A stretch of 64,000 nt of DNA, taken from assembly GCF_000622385.1 (NCBI RefSeq), contig NZ_JASD01000005.1:160655-224654 (forward strand), written 5' to 3'. The stretch's first letter is position 1, and every line of letters starts with the position of its first letter. Source of the DNA: Sulfitobacter noctilucicola. Lineage in GTDB: Bacteria > Pseudomonadota > Alphaproteobacteria > Rhodobacterales > Rhodobacteraceae. Both the position numbers and the translations under genes were made by a program. Below are positions 1-8,689 of this stretch, one piece after another. The notes below the pieces were generated by a model, which saw nothing but the letters and a program-made list of their open reading frames with translations, was not told where the DNA came from and made no database searches.

Positions 1-109
1 CGAGTGCAAAACCAAGAAAGATGAAACCCGGTGCAAGCAGCTCAATCACGCCAAGGACCAATGCAATGCTGATCCAGACCCACCAAAGTGTCAGGTAATC
101 AGCCATCAT
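1..109 (-). CDS. NfeD-like membrane protein, N-terminal part (runs off the window)
   Basis: Only the first 36 codons are inside the window. They begin MMADYLTLWW and continue into a hydrophobic segment with the ELLAPGFIFLG pattern typical of the first membrane helix of NfeD-type proteins. The start codon overlaps the stop codon of the upstream SPFH gene in an ATGA arrangement, so the two are translationally coupled. NfeD and SPFH/stomatin proteins are commonly encoded as pairs and are thought to work together in membrane microdomain or membrane-protein quality control. The assignment leans on this pairing because the diagnostic C-terminal OB-fold lies outside the window. Confidence 0.75.
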   Translation of the reverse strand, partial: MMADYLTLWWVWISIALVLGVIELLAPGFIFLGFAL

Positions 110-1002
110 GAGCGTCCTTTGAGCAGTTTGAACGCATCCGAGAATGCGGCGACAGCCTCAGCAGGGACAATCACTGTCTGGTTGCCATCGGCACCCGACA
201 TAGCGCCCAAAGCTTCTACCTGTTTGAGCGCAATCTGGTATTGTGCCGCTTCGATCCCGTTTTCATTGATAGCGACAGCCACCACTTGTGTTGCATAGGC
301 TTCGGCTTCGGCCAGAACGCGACGGGCTTTTGCGGTTTGCTCTGAGGCGTAGAGTTCCGCATCAGCCGCTAGTTCGACCGCACGTTTGGAGCCTTCGGCC
401 TCTGTCACCTGCGCACGGCGCGCGCGTTCCGCGTTGAGCTGCTGCATCATTGCGGCGCGGGTGGCGGCATCAAGGTTCACGTCCAGAATTTCGGCGCGGG
501 TCACTTCGATGCCCCAGTCGTCTACCGCCTGTTCCACGGTCGCCTTGATCGTGTCGATCAGCGAATTGCGGTTCGCTTGAACTTCATCCAGATCCATCTT
601 GCCGATCTCGGCGCGCACAATACCTGCGACGGTGGTTGAGATGGCGCTATCGACGTCACGGATACGGTAAACGGTCTTTTCCGGTTCGGTGATGCGGTAG
701 AACACCGAAGTATCCACCTGTGTCAGCACGTTGTCGCGGGTAATCGCGTCTTGCGATGCAGTGGGGAGCTGGCGTTCAAGGATAGAGATTTTATGTGCGA
801 TCCGGTCGATGAATGGCACGATCATGTTGATGCCCGGCCCAAGCACGGCGCGCAGGCGGCCAAAGCGTTCCACAACGTGCTGTTCTGACTGGGGTACAAT
901 CTTGACCGACTTGACGATCAGAATGATCACGAGAGCGGCCAACAACAGCCAAGCGAGGTTATTTTCGAGAATTCCGATAATCAGCTGTTCGATGTCCACC
1001 AA
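106..1002 (-). CDS. SPFH/stomatin-prohibitin family membrane protein (QmcA-like)
   Basis: A 298-residue protein with one N-terminal membrane helix (about residues 13-33), then an SPFH domain (starting near VPQSEQHVVERFGRL) and an Ala/Glu/Arg-rich coiled-coil segment (about residues 180-240) ending in a short hydrophobic tail. This is the layout of QmcA/paraslipin proteins, which form large membrane-bound oligomers and modulate membrane proteases. The start is TTG at 1002 or GTG at 999; an AAGGA ribosome-binding site precedes both and its spacing slightly favours GTG. It is coupled to the NfeD-like gene downstream, as expected for the family. Confidence 0.88.
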   Translation of the reverse strand: MVDIEQLIIGILENNLAWLLLAALVIILIVKSVKIVPQSEQHVVERFGRLRAVLGPGINMIVPFIDRIAHKISILERQLPTASQDAITRDNVLTQVDTSVFYRITEPEKTVYRIRDVDSAISTTVAGIVRAEIGKMDLDEVQANRNSLIDTIKATVEQAVDDWGIEVTRAEILDVNLDAATRAAMMQQLNAERARRAQVTEAEGSKRAVELAADAELYASEQTAKARRVLAEAEAYATQVVAVAINENGIEAAQYQIALKQVEALGAMSGADGNQTVIVPAEAVAAFSDAFKLLKGRS

Positions 1003-1111
1003 AGCTATCCTTTATTCGTCCTATACCCCCAATATGTGGGGATAAACCGGCCTGATTGCAAGTTTTACCGCAGTGGTTTAGGCACCGTCACACCCGCGCA
1101 GAGGAACCGCT

Positions 1112-2239
1112 ATGGCTCAGATCAGCTTCGAAAAACTCGGTCAGGACGGCAAGGCACGCACTGGTGTGATCCACACCACACGTGGCGACATCCGCACACC
1201 CGCGTTTATGCCCGTGGGCACAGCGGCGACGGTCAAGGCGATGATGCCCGAAAGCGTTGCGGCGACAGGGGCAGATATCCTGCTGGGCAATACCTATCAC
1301 CTGATGCTGCGGCCCACGGCTGAACGGATTGCGCGTTTGGGCGGGCTGCATAAATTCATGAACTGGGACAAGCCGATCCTGACGGATTCAGGCGGGTTTC
1401 AGGTGATGTCGCTGGCGGATTTGCGCAAGCTGACGGAACGGGGTGTTACCTTCAAAAGCCATATCGACGGGTCCAAGCACGAGATTACGCCGGAACGGTC
1501 GATGGAGATACAGGCGCTGCTTGGCTCTGACATCGTGATGTGTTTCGATGAATGTCCGGCGCTGCCTGCGGATCGCGACCGCATTGCCACCAGCATGGAA
1601 TTGTCAATGCGGTGGGCCAAGCGGTCCAAAGAAGCGTTTGGCGATCGTCCCGGTCACGCGCTTTTTGGCATACAGCAGGGCGGGTTAGAGCAGGATTTGC
1701 GCGGACAATCAGCAGAAGCGCTGCGTGAGATCGGTTTTGACGGCTACGCAGTGGGTGGTCTGGCCGTGGGCGAGGGGCAGGAAGCCATGTTCGGTTGTCT
1801 GGATTACGCGCCGGACCAATTGCCCGAGGACAAGCCGCGGTATCTGATGGGCGTGGGAAAGCCCGATGATATTGTGGGGGCTGTGAAACGCGGCATCGAC
1901 ATGATGGATTGCGTGCTGCCATCACGTTCGGGACGTACGGGGCAGGTGTTCACGCGCGCAGGTGTGTTGAACATCAAGAACGCACGGCATGCGGATGATC
2001 CGCGCCCCTTGGACGAAAACTGCGCCTGTCCGGCCTGTACGAAATATTCACGGGCTTATCTTCACCATGTGTTCCGCAGTCAGGAAATGATCTCGGGGAT
2101 GTTATTAACCTGGCATAACCTGCGCTATTTTCAGGATATCATGGACGGCATGCGCCAGGCGATTGCGGCAGGCACATTTGCGGCATGGGAGCAGGATTTT
2201 CACGCAGGCCGCGCGCAGGGCGACATTGAGCCGCTATAA
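1112..2239 (+). CDS. tgt: tRNA-guanine transglycosylase (queuosine biosynthesis)
   Basis: Exchanges guanine at the wobble position of GUN-anticodon tRNAs for the queuosine precursor preQ1. The 375-residue length is standard for bacterial Tgt. Visible signatures are [10 protein letters not shown] with the active-site aspartate, the GGLAVGE substrate loop, [13 protein letters not shown] with the second catalytic aspartate, and the zinc site [16 protein letters not shown] near the C terminus (three Cys and one His). A GAGGAA ribosome-binding site lies just upstream of the ATG. The gene diverges from the SPFH gene with about 110 bases between. One substrate tRNA type, tRNA-Asp(GTC), is encoded at 9718. 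Confidence 0.97.
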   Translation: MAQISFEKLGQDGKARTGVIHTTRGDIRTPAFMPVGTAATVKAMMPESVAATGADILLGNTYHLMLRPTAERIARLGGLHKFMNWDKPILTDSGGFQVMSLADLRKLTERGVTFKSHIDGSKHEITPERSMEIQALLGSDIVMCFDECPALPADRDRIATSMELSMRWAKRSKEAFGDRPGHALFGIQQGGLEQDLRGQSAEALREIGFDGYAVGGLAVGEGQEAMFGCLDYAPDQLPEDKPRYLMGVGKPDDIVGAVKRGIDMMDCVLPSRSGRTGQVFTRAGVLNIKNARHADDPRPLDENCACPACTKYSRAYLHHVFRSQEMISGMLLTWHNLRYFQDIMDGMRQAIAAGTFAAWEQDFHAGRAQGDIEPL

Positions 2240-2242
2240 GGC

Positions 2243-3130
2243 TTACGAGAACTGCCCGACCTTGCGCCGCCAGCGACCTGAAATGGACCAGTCACGGCGG
2301 TCCAGATGGCGGGCGCGCAGATGGTCGGTCTGGTCGCCGATGCTGTCGTCAAACCACATCAGCAGCGCAATGCGCAGCAGCAGTAGCGTGCGGTTGGCTT
2401 CCAGCGTTACCTTGCACCCGCCTTTGTCAAGCGGCGTGATCCATATCTCGAAGGTTCCCTCGACAAGACTGCGGTTTTTCGGATTCACATCGCCCACATG
2501 GTGGTATTTGGCGTGATGCGGCGCGTCTTTCTCCAGAATGGTCATGGTCTGATGTTCAAAGACCGACGCCCCCAGCGCATAACGCGCCTCATAGCTGTCA
2601 CTGTCATCGGGATCAGGCTCAAGCGCGCACAAAAGACTGTCCCAATGGGTTTCAAGCGGGGCAGCGCCGGGGACAAGCTCAAGCCACAGATCACCCGCTG
2701 ATTTAGGAGAGATAAAGCTGCGCCGTGTGCGGTGATCGACCCAGATGCGAAACCGGTCAAGCACTTCGCCGTAAACCAGCGCAAGGATGCCAAAGCAAAC
2801 GCCTATGGGAATGAAAGCCCCGACGTAGGGCAATTCGAGTATCGATGGAAACAGAAGGCTGAGGCTGGTGTTAGCAAAAAAGATCAGCGCCAGCAGCTCG
2901 CACATTGTGCGCCAGCCCGGTACCAATAGCACGACGAGGGCGGCAACCGCAAAGGTGCAGACGAATACGATCAATGCCGTGAGGAACAGTGCGATCAACT
3001 CGATCCAGTGCGGCCCTTCCACGGCGCCGGGCAACCAAAACCATCGGATGGTGATCATCATCAACGCCAGCGTTGTGAAAAAGGACGTGAATATCAGGCG
3101 TCGCCGTTGGCGGTAGATCAGGCGTAGCAT
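2243..3130 (-). CDS. Unknown integral membrane protein with soluble C-terminal domain
   Basis: A 295-residue protein I do not recognise as a named family. The first half holds four or five hydrophobic segments (about residues 14-35, 42-70, 76-100, 103-125). The second half is soluble and contains patterns such as GTFEIWITPLDKGGCKVTLEAN, which resembles the beta-strand part of an SRPBCC (START-like) fold; that is an inference from pattern only. It is convergent with tgt, three bases apart, and diverges from the Old Yellow Enzyme gene. No operon partner is evident. Confidence 0.75.
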   Translation of the reverse strand: MLRLIYRQRRRLIFTSFFTTLALMMITIRWFWLPGAVEGPHWIELIALFLTALIVFVCTFAVAALVVLLVPGWRTMCELLALIFFANTSLSLLFPSILELPYVGAFIPIGVCFGILALVYGEVLDRFRIWVDHRTRRSFISPKSAGDLWLELVPGAAPLETHWDSLLCALEPDPDDSDSYEARYALGASVFEHQTMTILEKDAPHHAKYHHVGDVNPKNRSLVEGTFEIWITPLDKGGCKVTLEANRTLLLLRIALLMWFDDSIGDQTDHLRARHLDRRDWSISGRWRRKVGQFS

Positions 3131-3301
3131 TTTGCCCCCATTTTCAGAATGTCTTCCTTTGGTTAATGGTCAAATCGGGCGAAATGAGGGAAGGACCTTG
3201 ACCTGCAGGGGCCGCCGAAGCGTGTGACCAAAGGGCAGGGGGCTTGTCGCGGCAGGCGGCGCGCTTAGGTGAGCATCAACCCAACGAAAGAGATCACTCC
3301 A

Positions 3302-4387
3302 ATGACCGATACACTTTTCACCCCCGTCACCATCGGAGCCATCGAAGCGGCCAACCGCATCGCTATGGCCCCGCTCACGCGCAACCGTGCGGACAATGAC
3401 ACCGGCGAAGTCAGCGATATGCACGTAGAGTATTACCGCCAGCGCGCCGGTGCCGGGATCATCATCACCGAAGCCACCCAGATCAGTGGCGAGGGCAAAG
3501 GATATTTGCAAACGCCGGGGATCTACACCGAAGGGCAGGTGGCTGCATGGCGCAAGGTCACGGATGCCGTTCATACCGAAGGCGGCAAGATCGTTATCCA
3601 GCTTTGGCACGTGGGCCGCATCAGCCACACGTCCCTTCAGCCCGACGGGCAGGCTCCTGTCGCGCCTTCCGCGTTGAATGCTGGCGTCAAGACTTTCACG
3701 GCCAACGGGTTCGAGGCCACATCGGACCCGCGCGCGCTGGAAATTGGCGAGATGGCCCGCATTGTTGAAGACTACGCACATGCCACCAGAATGGCAAAGA
3801 AGGCGGGTTTTGACGGTGTCGAAGTGCATGCTGCCAATGGCTATTTGCTGGACCAGTTCCTTAAAACAGCCAGCAACGAGCGCGAGGATGCCTATGGTGG
3901 AAGTCTTGAAAACCGCGCACGGCTGCTTTTCGAAGTCATGGAAGCCGTGACCGAAGCGTGGGACGGTGCGCATGTGGGCATTCGATTATCGCCGTTTTCT
4001 CCCGCAAACGGCATCAGCGACGAGAACCCGCAAGAGACGTTCACTTACGTGATCGAAGGGCTGAACCGGTTCGGACTGGCCTATTTGCATATGGTCGAAG
4101 GTGCGACCGGCGGTTCGCGTGATTTGGCGGAAGGTCAAAGCATCGACGCTTTGCGCGCACTATTTGAGGGGCCCTACATGGCCAATAACGGCTACGACCG
4201 CGATATGGCCCTCAAGGCCGCGGCTTCGGGTCATGCTGAAATGATCGCGATCGGTCGTCCGTTTATTGCGAACCCCGATCTGGTTGAGCGCTTCGAGCAG
4301 GAAGCGCCGCTGAATGAAGGTAACACCAGCACCTACTATGGCGGTGGGCGCGAGGGGTTAACGGATTATCCATCGCTGAAGGGGTAG
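3302..4387 (+). CDS. Old Yellow Enzyme family alkene reductase (NemA-like)
   Basis: An FMN-dependent NAD(P)H oxidoreductase that reduces activated C=C bonds or nitro compounds. The 361-residue protein has the OYE TIM-barrel signatures: AMAPLTRNRA near the N terminus, the ITEATQIS strand, QLWHVGRISH, HAANGYLLDQFL and the C-terminal FMN-phosphate loop AIGRPFIANPDLVER. It matches the N-ethylmaleimide reductase / xenobiotic reductase branch. I chose the ATG at 3302 (MTDTLFTPV) preceded by AAAGAGAT; an in-frame GTG at 3269 would add 11 residues not seen in the family. It is likely monocistronic, and its physiological substrate cannot be read from sequence. Confidence 0.93.
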   Translation: MTDTLFTPVTIGAIEAANRIAMAPLTRNRADNDTGEVSDMHVEYYRQRAGAGIIITEATQISGEGKGYLQTPGIYTEGQVAAWRKVTDAVHTEGGKIVIQLWHVGRISHTSLQPDGQAPVAPSALNAGVKTFTANGFEATSDPRALEIGEMARIVEDYAHATRMAKKAGFDGVEVHAANGYLLDQFLKTASNEREDAYGGSLENRARLLFEVMEAVTEAWDGAHVGIRLSPFSPANGISDENPQETFTYVIEGLNRFGLAYLHMVEGATGGSRDLAEGQSIDALRALFEGPYMANNGYDRDMALKAAASGHAEMIAIGRPFIANPDLVERFEQEAPLNEGNTSTYYGGGREGLTDYPSLKG

Positions 4388-4492
4388 GCATAAGAGCCTT
4401 TTCGGGCCGGAATAGATCAAAGGCATCCAAAAGCGTGGTTGCCTCTGACCTCCGGCCAAGCGATGATAGGTCCAAGTCCCGGACATAAGGGA

Positions 4493-4521
4493 TTGAAACT
4501 TATGAGGCAGGTGCACATATC
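4493..4521 (+). promoter_or_regulatory. Candidate heat-shock (RpoH-type) promoter of lon
   Basis: TTGAAA at 4493-4498, a 17-base spacer and CATATC at 4516-4521 lie about 75 bases before the lon start. The TTGAAAC element and the spacing fit alphaproteobacterial RpoH promoters, and lon is a standard heat-shock gene. The match is partial (the usual leading C of CTTGAAA is an A here), so this is only a candidate. Confidence 0.35.
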
Positions 4522-4596
4522 TGCTTCTGAACAGGAGATGGCGTTGGTTGCCTAAGATTGGGACCGGAACTGTCTTGCTAAGATAAGGAATTGAGC

Positions 4597-7008
4597 ATGT
4601 TAGAGCCACTTAACGCGTCCTACCCGGTACTGCCGCTGCGTGATATCGTCGTATTTCCACATATGATTGTGCCGCTGTTTGTAGGTCGCGAAAAGTCAGT
4701 CCGCGCTTTGGAAGAAGTGATGGCGGATGATAAACAAATTCTGCTGTCGAGCCAGATCGACCCCGGTGAGGATGATCCCGAAGCAGACGGTATTTTCAAA
4801 GCAGGCGTGTTGGCCAATGTGTTGCAGCTGCTGAAGCTGCCCGATGGCACTGTCAAAGTGCTTGTCGAAGGCCAGGCGCGTGTGCGGATCACGGAATACC
4901 TTGAAAACGATAACTTCTTTGAAGCACGCGCTGAGTATCTGACCGAGATGCCGGGCGATGCGGCCACAACGGAAGCGCTTTTGCGGTCCGTCGGGGACGA
5001 ATTCGAGCGCTATGCCAAGGTCAAAAAGAACGTGCCTGATGAGGCGCTGAGCGCCGTTGGTGAAACCAATGAGGCTGCGCGTCTGGCTGATCTGGTGGCG
5101 GGCCACCTTGGTATCGAGGTAGACCAGAAACAGGATCTGCTGGAGACGCTTTCCGTGTCCGAGCGGCTGGAAAAAGTGTATGGTCTGATGCAGGGCGAGA
5201 TGTCAGTTCTGCAGGTCGAGAAAAAGATCAAAACCCGCGTCAAATCGCAGATGGAGCGGACACAGCGCGAGTATTATCTGAACGAACAGATGAAAGCGAT
5301 CCAGCAAGAGCTGGGCGACGGCGAGGACGGCAAGAACGAAGTCGCCGAACTCGAAGAGAAAATCGCCGCAACCAAGTTGAGCAAAGAGGCGCGCGAAAAG
5401 GCGGATGCGGAACTGAAAAAGCTCAAGAACATGAGCCCGATGTCCGCCGAAGCAACAGTCGTGCGCAACTATCTGGACTGGATGCTGTCGATCCCGTGGG
5501 GCGTGAAATCACGGACTAAAAAGAACCTCGGCAAGGCGCAGGAGATTCTGGATAATGATCACTACGGTCTGGAAAAGGTTAAAGAACGTATCGTCGAATA
5601 TCTGGCGGTGCAGCAGCGCTCAAGCAAGCTGAAAGGTCCGATCATGTGTTTGGTCGGCCCTCCGGGTGTGGGTAAAACCTCGCTTGGTAAATCAGTGGCC
5701 AAGGCGACAGGACGGGAGTTTATCCGTATTTCGCTGGGCGGCGTACGTGACGAATCCGAAATTCGCGGTCACCGCCGGACTTATATCGGCTCCATGCCCG
5801 GTAAGATCATTCAGGCGCTGAAAAAGGCGAAAACCACGAACCCGCTGATCCTGCTCGACGAGATTGACAAGATGGGTCAGGATTTCCGGGGTGATCCTGC
5901 GTCCGCAATGCTTGAAGTGCTTGATCCGGAACAGAACTCCACCTTTGTGGATCACTATCTTGAGGTCGAATATGACCTGTCGAACGTGATGTTCCTGACC
6001 ACGTCGAACAGCTACAATATGCCTGGGCCGTTGCTTGACCGCATGGAGATCATCCCGCTGTCGGGTTACACCGAAGACGAAAAGCTGGAAATTGCCAAGC
6101 AGCACTTGGTAAGCAAGCAGGTCAAGAACCACGGTCTGAAAGCCAAAGAGTTCTCAATCGAGGATTCCGCCATTCAGGGGATGATCCGGTACTACACGCG
6201 TGAAGCTGGTGTTCGGAACCTTGAACGCGAGATCGCAAAGGTAGCGCGGAAGTCGTTGACCAAGATCGTCAAGAAAGAAGCCGACAGCGTGACTGTGAAC
6301 GGCGACAATCTTGATGAGTTCCTTGGTGTACGCAAGCACCGCTACGGATTGGCAGAGCAGGAGCATCAGGTCGGGGTTGTGACCGGTCTGGCCTATACAT
6401 CGGTGGGTGGCGAGTTGCTGCATATCGAAGCGCTGCGATTGCCGGGCAAAGGCCGGATGAAGACCACAGGTAAGCTCGGCGATGTGATGAAAGAGAGCAT
6501 CGACGCGGCAAGCTCCTACGTGCGGTCAATCAGTCCGAAGATCGGTGTGAAGCCACCGAAGTTCGACACGCTGGACATTCACGTGCACGTGCCTGACGGG
6601 GCAACACCGAAAGACGGTCCGTCTGCTGGTCTTGCGATGGTAACTTCCATTGTATCGGTGCTGACGCAAATTCCGGTCCGCAAGGATATCGCGATGACAG
6701 GTGAAGTATCCTTGCGCGGTAACGCAATGCCAATCGGTGGTTTGAAGGAAAAACTGCTGGCAGCCTTGCGCGGTGGCATCACGACGGTACTGATCCCTGA
6801 AGAGAACGAAAAGGATCTTCCGGATATCCCCGAGAACGTGAAACAGGGCCTGACGATTATTCCTGTGAAGCATGTATCGGAAGTGCTGGAACACGCGCTG
6901 ATTTCACAACCTGAGCCTATTGAATGGGATCAGGAAGCGGAAGATGCAGCAGCGGCAGCGACGCTTGCAGCCAAGTCCTCCTCTGGGGATACAGCAACAG
7001 CGCACTGA
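4597..7008 (+). CDS. lon: ATP-dependent Lon protease
   Basis: A cytoplasmic AAA+ serine protease that degrades misfolded and short-lived regulatory proteins. The 803-residue protein has the full layout: LON substrate-binding domain (starting YPVLPLRDIVVFPHM), coiled coil, AAA+ domain with Walker A GPPGVGKTSLGK and Walker B LILLDEIDKMG, and the C-terminal protease domain with the Ser-Lys dyad in DGPSAGLAM and GGLKEKLLAA. The ATG at 4597 is preceded by AAGGA at the right spacing; a TTG at 4591 is less likely. A Rho-independent terminator follows, so it is a single-gene unit. Confidence 0.98.
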   Translation: MLEPLNASYPVLPLRDIVVFPHMIVPLFVGREKSVRALEEVMADDKQILLSSQIDPGEDDPEADGIFKAGVLANVLQLLKLPDGTVKVLVEGQARVRITEYLENDNFFEARAEYLTEMPGDAATTEALLRSVGDEFERYAKVKKNVPDEALSAVGETNEAARLADLVAGHLGIEVDQKQDLLETLSVSERLEKVYGLMQGEMSVLQVEKKIKTRVKSQMERTQREYYLNEQMKAIQQELGDGEDGKNEVAELEEKIAATKLSKEAREKADAELKKLKNMSPMSAEATVVRNYLDWMLSIPWGVKSRTKKNLGKAQEILDNDHYGLEKVKERIVEYLAVQQRSSKLKGPIMCLVGPPGVGKTSLGKSVAKATGREFIRISLGGVRDESEIRGHRRTYIGSMPGKIIQALKKAKTTNPLILLDEIDKMGQDFRGDPASAMLEVLDPEQNSTFVDHYLEVEYDLSNVMFLTTSNSYNMPGPLLDRMEIIPLSGYTEDEKLEIAKQHLVSKQVKNHGLKAKEFSIEDSAIQGMIRYYTREAGVRNLEREIAKVARKSLTKIVKKEADSVTVNGDNLDEFLGVRKHRYGLAEQEHQVGVVTGLAYTSVGGELLHIEALRLPGKGRMKTTGKLGDVMKESIDAASSYVRSISPKIGVKPPKFDTLDIHVHVPDGATPKDGPSAGLAMVTSIVSVLTQIPVRKDIAMTGEVSLRGNAMPIGGLKEKLLAALRGGITTVLIPEENEKDLPDIPENVKQGLTIIPVKHVSEVLEHALISQPEPIEWDQEAEDAAAAATLAAKSSSGDTATAH

Positions 7009-7029
7009 ATAGTGCTGCAATAAGACCAC

Positions 7030-7059
7030 AAGGCGTTCCGCATCGCGGGGCGCCTTTTT
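7030..7059 (+). terminator. Rho-independent terminator after lon
   Basis: Hairpin AGGCG-tt-CCGC-atc-GCGG-gg-CGCCT followed by a run of five T, 22 bases after the lon stop codon. Confidence 0.85.
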
Positions 7060-7272
7060 CGTTTGAGATACCGCAAGTTCTCTGTGAACGGTTGGATATA
7101 TCGCAAATGCGCGCCATGGATCTCCTGCTGGTTTGCGCTTCAATGAAGGCGCGCTGCTCTTTTACGCTTTGATCGTGATATCCACCGAATGAGCGGGCCG
7201 ATTGCAACCAAAACGCAGGCAGCGCTGGTTATTTTTAGGTTTTCCCGCTAGAGTGTTTCCAGGCAAGAAACA

Positions 7273-7761
7273 ATGAAGTGTGAGATGAGTGTGACGACAA
7301 GTACGAAAAAGAAGTCGAAAACGACGACAACAAGTACATCAAAAACCAGCGCGGCAAAAACGACAACGGCAAAGCCGAAAGCGGCTGATCCTGCGCCGGT
7401 AAGTGCTGTGACGGGTGACGCTCCGGCAGCGGCAAAGGCGGCTGAACCGACGATCGTCGACGCGCCGCAGCCGGTGATCGTAGGGCCGATGCTGCGCAAA
7501 AAGGAACTTGTCGACACCGTAGTCGCGCGTTCGGGCCTCAAGAAAAAAGACGTAAAGCCCGCTGTCGAAATGGTGTTAACGGTTCTGGGAGAGGCATTGG
7601 GCGACAACCGTGATCTCAACCTGCCACCTTTGGGCCGGATCAAAGTGCGCCGCGAAAAGACCCTTAAGAACGGTCGCGTCGTGACGGCGAAAATACGTCA
7701 GTCCACGCCGCCAGAAAAGCCCGCCAGCGCGGACATCACCGACAGCGAATCTGACTATTAA
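7273..7761 (+). CDS. HU-family DNA-binding protein with long basic N-terminal tail
   Basis: A 162-residue protein in two parts. Residues 1-70 are a low-complexity tail rich in Lys, Thr, Ser, Ala and Pro. Residues 72-145 resemble an HU/IHF DNA-bending domain, starting LRKKELVDTVVARSGLKKKDVKPAVE and containing LPPLGRIKVRREK in the place of the usual DNA-arm region. Standard HU is about 90 residues, so the tail nearly doubles it and recalls histone H1-like tails. Its role is probably nucleoid organisation. The ATG at 7285 is an alternative start four codons in. An acidic end (DITDSESDY) closes the protein. Confidence 0.82.
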   Translation: MKCEMSVTTSTKKKSKTTTTSTSKTSAAKTTTAKPKAADPAPVSAVTGDAPAAAKAAEPTIVDAPQPVIVGPMLRKKELVDTVVARSGLKKKDVKPAVEMVLTVLGEALGDNRDLNLPPLGRIKVRREKTLKNGRVVTAKIRQSTPPEKPASADITDSESDY

Positions 7762-7773
7762 GCCTGCATCTTA

Positions 7774-7810
7774 TGCGACCGGCCGCAGAGTAATTGTGGG
7801 TCCGGTCGCA
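7774..7810. repeat. Perfect 9-base inverted repeat downstream of the HU-like gene
   Basis: TGCGACCGG at 7774-7782 and CCGGTCGCA at 7802-7810 are perfect reverse complements separated by 19 bases, 13 bases after the HU-like stop codon. No T-run follows, so it is not a classical terminator, but it may stabilise or end the transcript. Confidence 0.5.
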
Positions 7811-7831
7811 AGGCATTAGCAGCACATGTGC

Positions 7832-7905
7832 GGGTAATTGGCTCGATGGAAGTGCGCTTCGTTCACATCGAGGATGTCAGGAGTTCAAATCTGTTATCAC
7901 CCACC
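7832..7905 (+). pseudogene. Decayed tRNA-Val(CAC) copy
   Basis: The stretch folds as a complete tRNA: acceptor GGGTAAT/ATCACCC, D arm, anticodon arm CTTCG-TTCACAT-CGAGG with anticodon CAC at 7864-7866, variable loop ATGTC, T loop TTCAAAT and a final ACC. One mismatch sits in each of three stems: A7836-C7898 (acceptor), T7843-T7853 (D stem) and G7881-G7893 (T stem). Bacterial tRNAs seldom carry such a load, so I call it a pseudogene. A weakly functional tRNA cannot be excluded. The rest of the 345-base gap after the HU-like gene (7762-8107) shows only the inverted repeat at 7774 and a GCACATGTGC palindrome. Confidence 0.6.
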
Positions 7906-8107
7906 GTTCCGGGTTTGGTTTGCGTCACCGATTAAGAAAACGGTCCATTTTGCCAATCCAGATAGCGTTGCGGGAGCGTTTGGCTGTTTAGGATGGATAT
8001 GACAACCGCTCTTGTCAGGGATGCCCGGCGCAGTTTAGGTCGAAGACGGATCGACGCATATGTCGCCACTGTTACTTCCTAATGGCTACCAATCAGGTTT
8101 CCGTCAC

Positions 8108-8689
8108 ATGCCTCAATACCCCAAAATCTGGTTCCTGCGGCACGGGCAGACCGAATGGAACCGCCTTTACCGGATGCAGGGGCAACTTGATTCCCCGCTC
8201 ACCGATCAGGGGCTGGCGGATGCGCGGCGACAGGCGAAAATAATCTCCCCAGTGTTGAATGAGACGCCACAAATTTTTGTCTCTCCTTTGGGGAGGACGA
8301 TCCAAACTGCAGAAATCGCATTGCGCGGTGCCGCTTACCAAACTGATCCCCGTTTGATGGAGATTGACGCCGGTCTGTGGCAGGGTCGGTTTCGGGACGA
8401 GATACTTTTGGCCAACCCCGAGTTAGCCAAGACCCAAAAATCCGCGCTCGAAATATATGATGCAGCACCTGAGGGCGAGGGGATCGCAGCGCTTCAAGCG
8501 CGGGTGATTGATTTTTTGACGGACCTCACGGGGCCGTCTGTTGTGATCGCTCACGGGTTGCTGGGACAGGTACTGCGCGCGCATGTCCGCGGCATCGCGA
8601 TGGAAAAGGCGGGGCATCTGTCGAATGATCAGGGGTGCGTCTATGTTTTGGAGAACTGGGCCGAAACTCGTCTGGATGAACTTTCATGA
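8108..8689 (+). CDS. Histidine phosphatase family protein (phosphoglycerate mutase-like), copy 1
   Basis: A 193-residue branch-1 histidine phosphatase. The catalytic RHGQTEWN motif is near the N terminus, SPLGRTIQTAEIA carries the second arginine, EIDAGLWQG the acidic residue, and VIAHGLLGQVLR the second catalytic histidine. The family includes phosphoglycerate mutases and many small-molecule phosphatases; the substrate cannot be told from sequence. I took the ATG at 8108 because the RHG motif normally lies within 15 residues of the start; an upstream ATG at 8060 would add 16 residues, and neither has a strong ribosome-binding site. Its stop overlaps the start of a second copy (ATGA). Confidence 0.88.
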   Translation: MPQYPKIWFLRHGQTEWNRLYRMQGQLDSPLTDQGLADARRQAKIISPVLNETPQIFVSPLGRTIQTAEIALRGAAYQTDPRLMEIDAGLWQGRFRDEILLANPELAKTQKSALEIYDAAPEGEGIAALQARVIDFLTDLTGPSVVIAHGLLGQVLRAHVRGIAMEKAGHLSNDQGCVYVLENWAETRLDELS

